This document shows positions 62,032 to 64,000 of a DNA stretch of 64,000 nucleotides, piece by piece. The notes under the pieces are model-generated. The model worked only from the letters and a program-made list of their open reading frames with translations, was not told the origin of the DNA and made no database searches. The stretch comes from Neobacillus nitrireducens. GTDB lineage: Bacteria; Bacillota; Bacilli; Bacillales; Cytobacillaceae. Both the position numbers and the translations under genes were made by a program. The first letter of the stretch is position 1. Each line of letters starts with the position of its first letter. Location: assembly GCF_030915405.1 (NCBI RefSeq), contig NZ_CP133262.1, forward strand, positions 3,674,501 through 3,738,500, given 5' to 3'.

Positions 62032-62955
62032 ATGACACTATATGAAAATACCAAAGACGTGAACGTTTATGATTTTAAAAAAGCACTCCGGTTATCAATG
62101 GAACAAGTGCGCGTGCTAACACGAATTCATGATAATTTTGCTTATCAACTGGCTTCCGCTATTTCAACACAATTAAGGACGATCGTCCAAGTGGACGTGT
62201 TGTCTGTTAATCAAATGATCTATGAAGAGTTTATTAAACAACTGCCAGCCTTCACTATATTAAATGTTTTTGAAACCCCGGAAAAAGGCCGAATGATTAT
62301 GGAATTAAAGTCGCAGATGGCGTTTGGTATTATTGACCGCTTATTAGGCGGCCGGGATTTGCCTGTCATTTTGGAAGAAAAAACAACCTTAACACAAATC
62401 GAGAATAAAATTCTTCATAATCTTTTTGCGGGGTTTGTTGAAAATCTCCAAAAATCGTGGAAAGATTTAATGAATGTAAATTTGAAGGTTGTTGAGATTG
62501 AAACCAATCCACAATTTTTACAAGTAGCCATTCCCAATGAAACCGTCATTGTGATCGCATTCCAAATCAAAATCGGTGAAATCACGGAATTGATGCATAT
62601 TTGCATTCCTTATATTATATTAGAACCATTCCTGCCCAAATTATCATCCTATCAATTATTCTCGACTCGTACTAAAACCAATAGTCCACAGGAATCAAAT
62701 TTGTTAAAATCAAAACTGCAAGAGCTTGAAATTCCTGTCAGTGTAGAATTGGGGCGTTCAACCATCTCAATTGAAGAATTTCTATCGTTAAATGTGGGCG
62801 ATATCGTTCAGCTCGAGCAGCTTTATGAGGAACCATTAAAAGCAATGGTTGGTAAAGATGTGAAGTTTTTAGTCAAGCCTGGTATGAAAAAGACGCGCCT
62901 AGCCGCAGAAATTGAAACTGTTTTTGAAAAAGAGGGTAAAAAAGATGAGTTATGA
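62032..62955 (+). CDS. fliM: Flagellar motor switch protein FliM, lacking the N-terminal CheY-binding segment
   Basis: A 307-aa protein matching Fli[27 protein letters not shown] at the start, GGRDLP in the middle domain, and a C-terminal SpoA/FliN-like domain ([22 protein letters not shown]). Normal FliM begins with LSQxEIDALL plus a linker of about 30 residues before VYDFK; here only 11 residues precede it, and the RBS (GGCGGTGAGGA) lies directly before ATG 62032, so the shortening is real rather than a missed start. It should assemble the switch, but direct CheY docking is in doubt. Confidence 0.88.
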   Translation: MTLYENTKDVNVYDFKKALRLSMEQVRVLTRIHDNFAYQLASAISTQLRTIVQVDVLSVNQMIYEEFIKQLPAFTILNVFETPEKGRMIMELKSQMAFGIIDRLLGGRDLPVILEEKTTLTQIENKILHNLFAGFVENLQKSWKDLMNVNLKVVEIETNPQFLQVAIPNETVIVIAFQIKIGEITELMHICIPYIILEPFLPKLSSYQLFSTRTKTNSPQESNLLKSKLQELEIPVSVELGRSTISIEEFLSLNVGDIVQLEQLYEEPLKAMVGKDVKFLVKPGMKKTRLAAEIETVFEKEGKKDEL

Positions 62956-63316
62956 TGGGAAAATTTCAAAAGAAGAATTAGCTGCCTTATTAGGCGAAAA
63001 ACAAGAGGAAACAAAGCCGTTTTTATTTAAGGATTTGGAAGAACAACCTCTCAAAGACGGAGACGAGGAATCCGTCAATTTAAACCTTCTCATGGATATT
63101 AATCTAGAAGTAGTCGTTGAATTGGGGAGAACAAAAAAGAAAATAAACGAAATTTTAGAGCTGTCCCAAGGTTCGATTATTGAATTGGACCGTGTGTCAG
63201 GTGAACCAGTCGATTTATTAATCAACGGGAAAGTCGTCGCCAAAGGGGAAGTCGTCGTTATCGATGAATATTTTGGTGTCCGGATAACAAAGATTATTAG
63301 TAAGACGGTCAACTAA
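62945..63316 (+). CDS. fliN: Flagellar motor switch protein FliN with FliM/FliY-like N-terminal motif
   Basis: A 123-aa switch protein. Residues about 45-123 form the SpoA domain ([27 protein letters not shown]). Residues 1-18 ([17 protein letters not shown]) resemble the LSQEEIDALL docking motif of FliM and FliY, which ordinary FliN lacks. It has no CheC-like phosphatase domain, unlike FliY of B. subtilis. ATG 62945 overlaps the fliM end by 11 nt; the longer ORF from 62912 has no RBS. Confidence 0.87.
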   Translation: MSYDGKISKEELAALLGEKQEETKPFLFKDLEEQPLKDGDEESVNLNLLMDINLEVVVELGRTKKKINEILELSQGSIIELDRVSGEPVDLLINGKVVAKGEVVVIDEYFGVRITKIISKTVN

Positions 63317-63324
63317 TTATAAAC

Positions 63325-63356
63325 AAGGGCTGATTCCATGTGAATCAGCCTTTTTC
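63325..63356 (+). terminator. Terminator after fliN
   Basis: A 9-bp perfect stem GGCTGATTC/GAATCAGCC with T5. So fliD has its own promoter, probably within 63357-63440. Confidence 0.85.
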
Positions 63357-63454
63357 TATCGATGACAGTAACTTTATAAAATGCTTCAACGTTCTCTCCA
63401 AAAATGCCGTTATCCTTTACTAGATACCTTATAACGGGTTCGGAGGATGGTAGG

Positions 63455-64000
63455 ATGATTACAAACAATCTTCGTTTTTCTGGTTTGGCATCAGGAATTG
63501 ATACCGAATCATTAGTAAAAAAATTAATGGATGCGGAAAAAGTACAATTAAATAAAGTGATACAAAATAAGACGAAAACGGAATGGAAAGTCGATGCTTA
63601 TCGAGAAGCCAATACGAAATTCCTAGATTTACGCACCTCGATGGAAACACTAAGACTTGAATCTACTTTTACAAAAAGTAAGCTGACTTCATCAGACAGC
63701 AGTAAGGTAGATGTCACTGTATCGGGGCTGCCGAGCAGAAGCGAGTATATCATTACTGATGTTAAGCCCTATCAACCTGGGACGCCTTCCTCTGTAAAAT
63801 TCGCTGCCACAAGTCTAGCAAGTGAGACAAGTGAATTGGGAGCGGGGAACGGATTTCAATTTACTTTGAACGGTGAAACAATCGACCTAAACGCTCAGGA
63901 TTCGATTCGCAGCTCGATCACTAAAATCAACGCCTTAGCTGACAAAACAGGCGTAACAGCAAGTTACTCAAGCGGTGATCAGGCGATTGTGTTTACCTCT
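63455..64000 (+). CDS. fliD: Flagellar filament cap protein FliD, 3'-truncated
   Basis: The first 182 codons, open to the end of the window. The translation begins MITNNLRFSGLASGIDTESLVKKLM, the highly conserved FliD N-terminus, with DLRTSMETLRL and the variable middle starting. FliD caps the filament tip and promotes flagellin folding. CGGAGG lies 8 nt before the ATG. A GCCGTTAT at 63404-63411 may be part of a sigma-D promoter, though no TAAA is at the right distance. Confidence 0.9.
   Translation, partial: MITNNLRFSGLASGIDTESLVKKLMDAEKVQLNKVIQNKTKTEWKVDAYREANTKFLDLRTSMETLRLESTFTKSKLTSSDSSKVDVTVSGLPSRSEYIITDVKPYQPGTPSSVKFAATSLASETSELGAGNGFQFTLNGETIDLNAQDSIRSSITKINALADKTGVTASYSSGDQAIVFTS

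Noticed and set aside
1-64000. tRNA, rRNA, CRISPR, transposase or prophage genes
   Set aside because: None recognised on reading through both strands; repeats present are short intergenic families, not CRISPR-like direct repeats with unique spacers.

Overview
The window looks like a chromosomal segment of an endospore-forming Bacillaceae bacterium (low GC, strong AGGAGG ribosome-binding sites, frequent TTG/GTG starts, Spo0E-like, GerPA/GerPF-like and SleL/YaaH-like spore genes, B. subtilis-type rbsRKDACB and flhO-flhP genes). The intergenic repeat families suggest a Neobacillus-like or related Bacillus, but the species cannot be fixed from sequence alone. No rRNA, tRNA, CRISPR array, transposase or prophage was seen.

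Layout. 1-7.1 kb: the end of a sodium:alanine symporter, a flavodoxin-fold oxidoreductase, a Thr/Ser/Lys-rich secreted protein, and a very large membrane protein fusing GH18, NodB deacetylase and GT2 glycosyltransferase domains. 7.3-13.3 kb: a complete ribose operon with a sigma-A promoter, a cre site and three identical RbsR-type operators 60-62 bp apart. 13.4-20.7 kb: a BenE-family transporter, a VOC protein, a GGDEF/HD-GYP protein behind a DUF5317 gene and a 35-codon ORF coupled by ATGA, a 2-TM protein, and a LysM-GH18 spore hydrolase. 20.9-25 kb: threonine catabolism (kbl, tdh) and an amino acid permease. 25-43.5 kb: housekeeping and envelope genes (ABC1/UbiB-like kinase, Ig-like secreted protein, cytochrome c551, PAS-GGDEF-EAL, prohibitin-like, OsmC, Nudix, NlpC/P60, DoxX, GW-repeat amidase), two Spo0E-like small genes and a GerPA/GerPF-like gene, separated by strong terminators and dispersed repeats.

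43.5-64 kb: a motility and surface locus. motA-motB read leftward. Rightward come yaaR, fliL, flhO, flhP, flgM, flgN, flgK, flgL, hag, a 1154-aa secreted FN3/OmpL47-type protein, fliK, flgD, flgE, fliM, fliN and fliD (cut by the window end). A membrane-anchored PilZ gene and a GH73-like gene lie antisense among them. The order differs from the B. subtilis fla/che and flgM-hag clusters, and fliW-csrA are absent between flgL and hag.

The most interesting system is cyclic-di-GMP control of motility versus attachment. Two c-di-GMP-I (GEMM) riboswitch aptamers can be read directly, each with a GAAA-capped P2 stem followed by GACGCAAAGC. One lies just after motB, in front of an unrecognised 53-codon gene with its own RBS. 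The other sits between hag and the giant surface protein. The same 64 kb encodes two c-di-GMP metabolic enzymes and a PilZ receptor. FliM lacks the usual N-terminal CheY-docking segment, while the short FliN carries a similar motif. Other structure includes two intergenic arrays with an exact 21-bp period, a roughly 145-bp interspersed repeat with truncated copies, and a possible structured leader before the DUF5317/HD-GYP genes.
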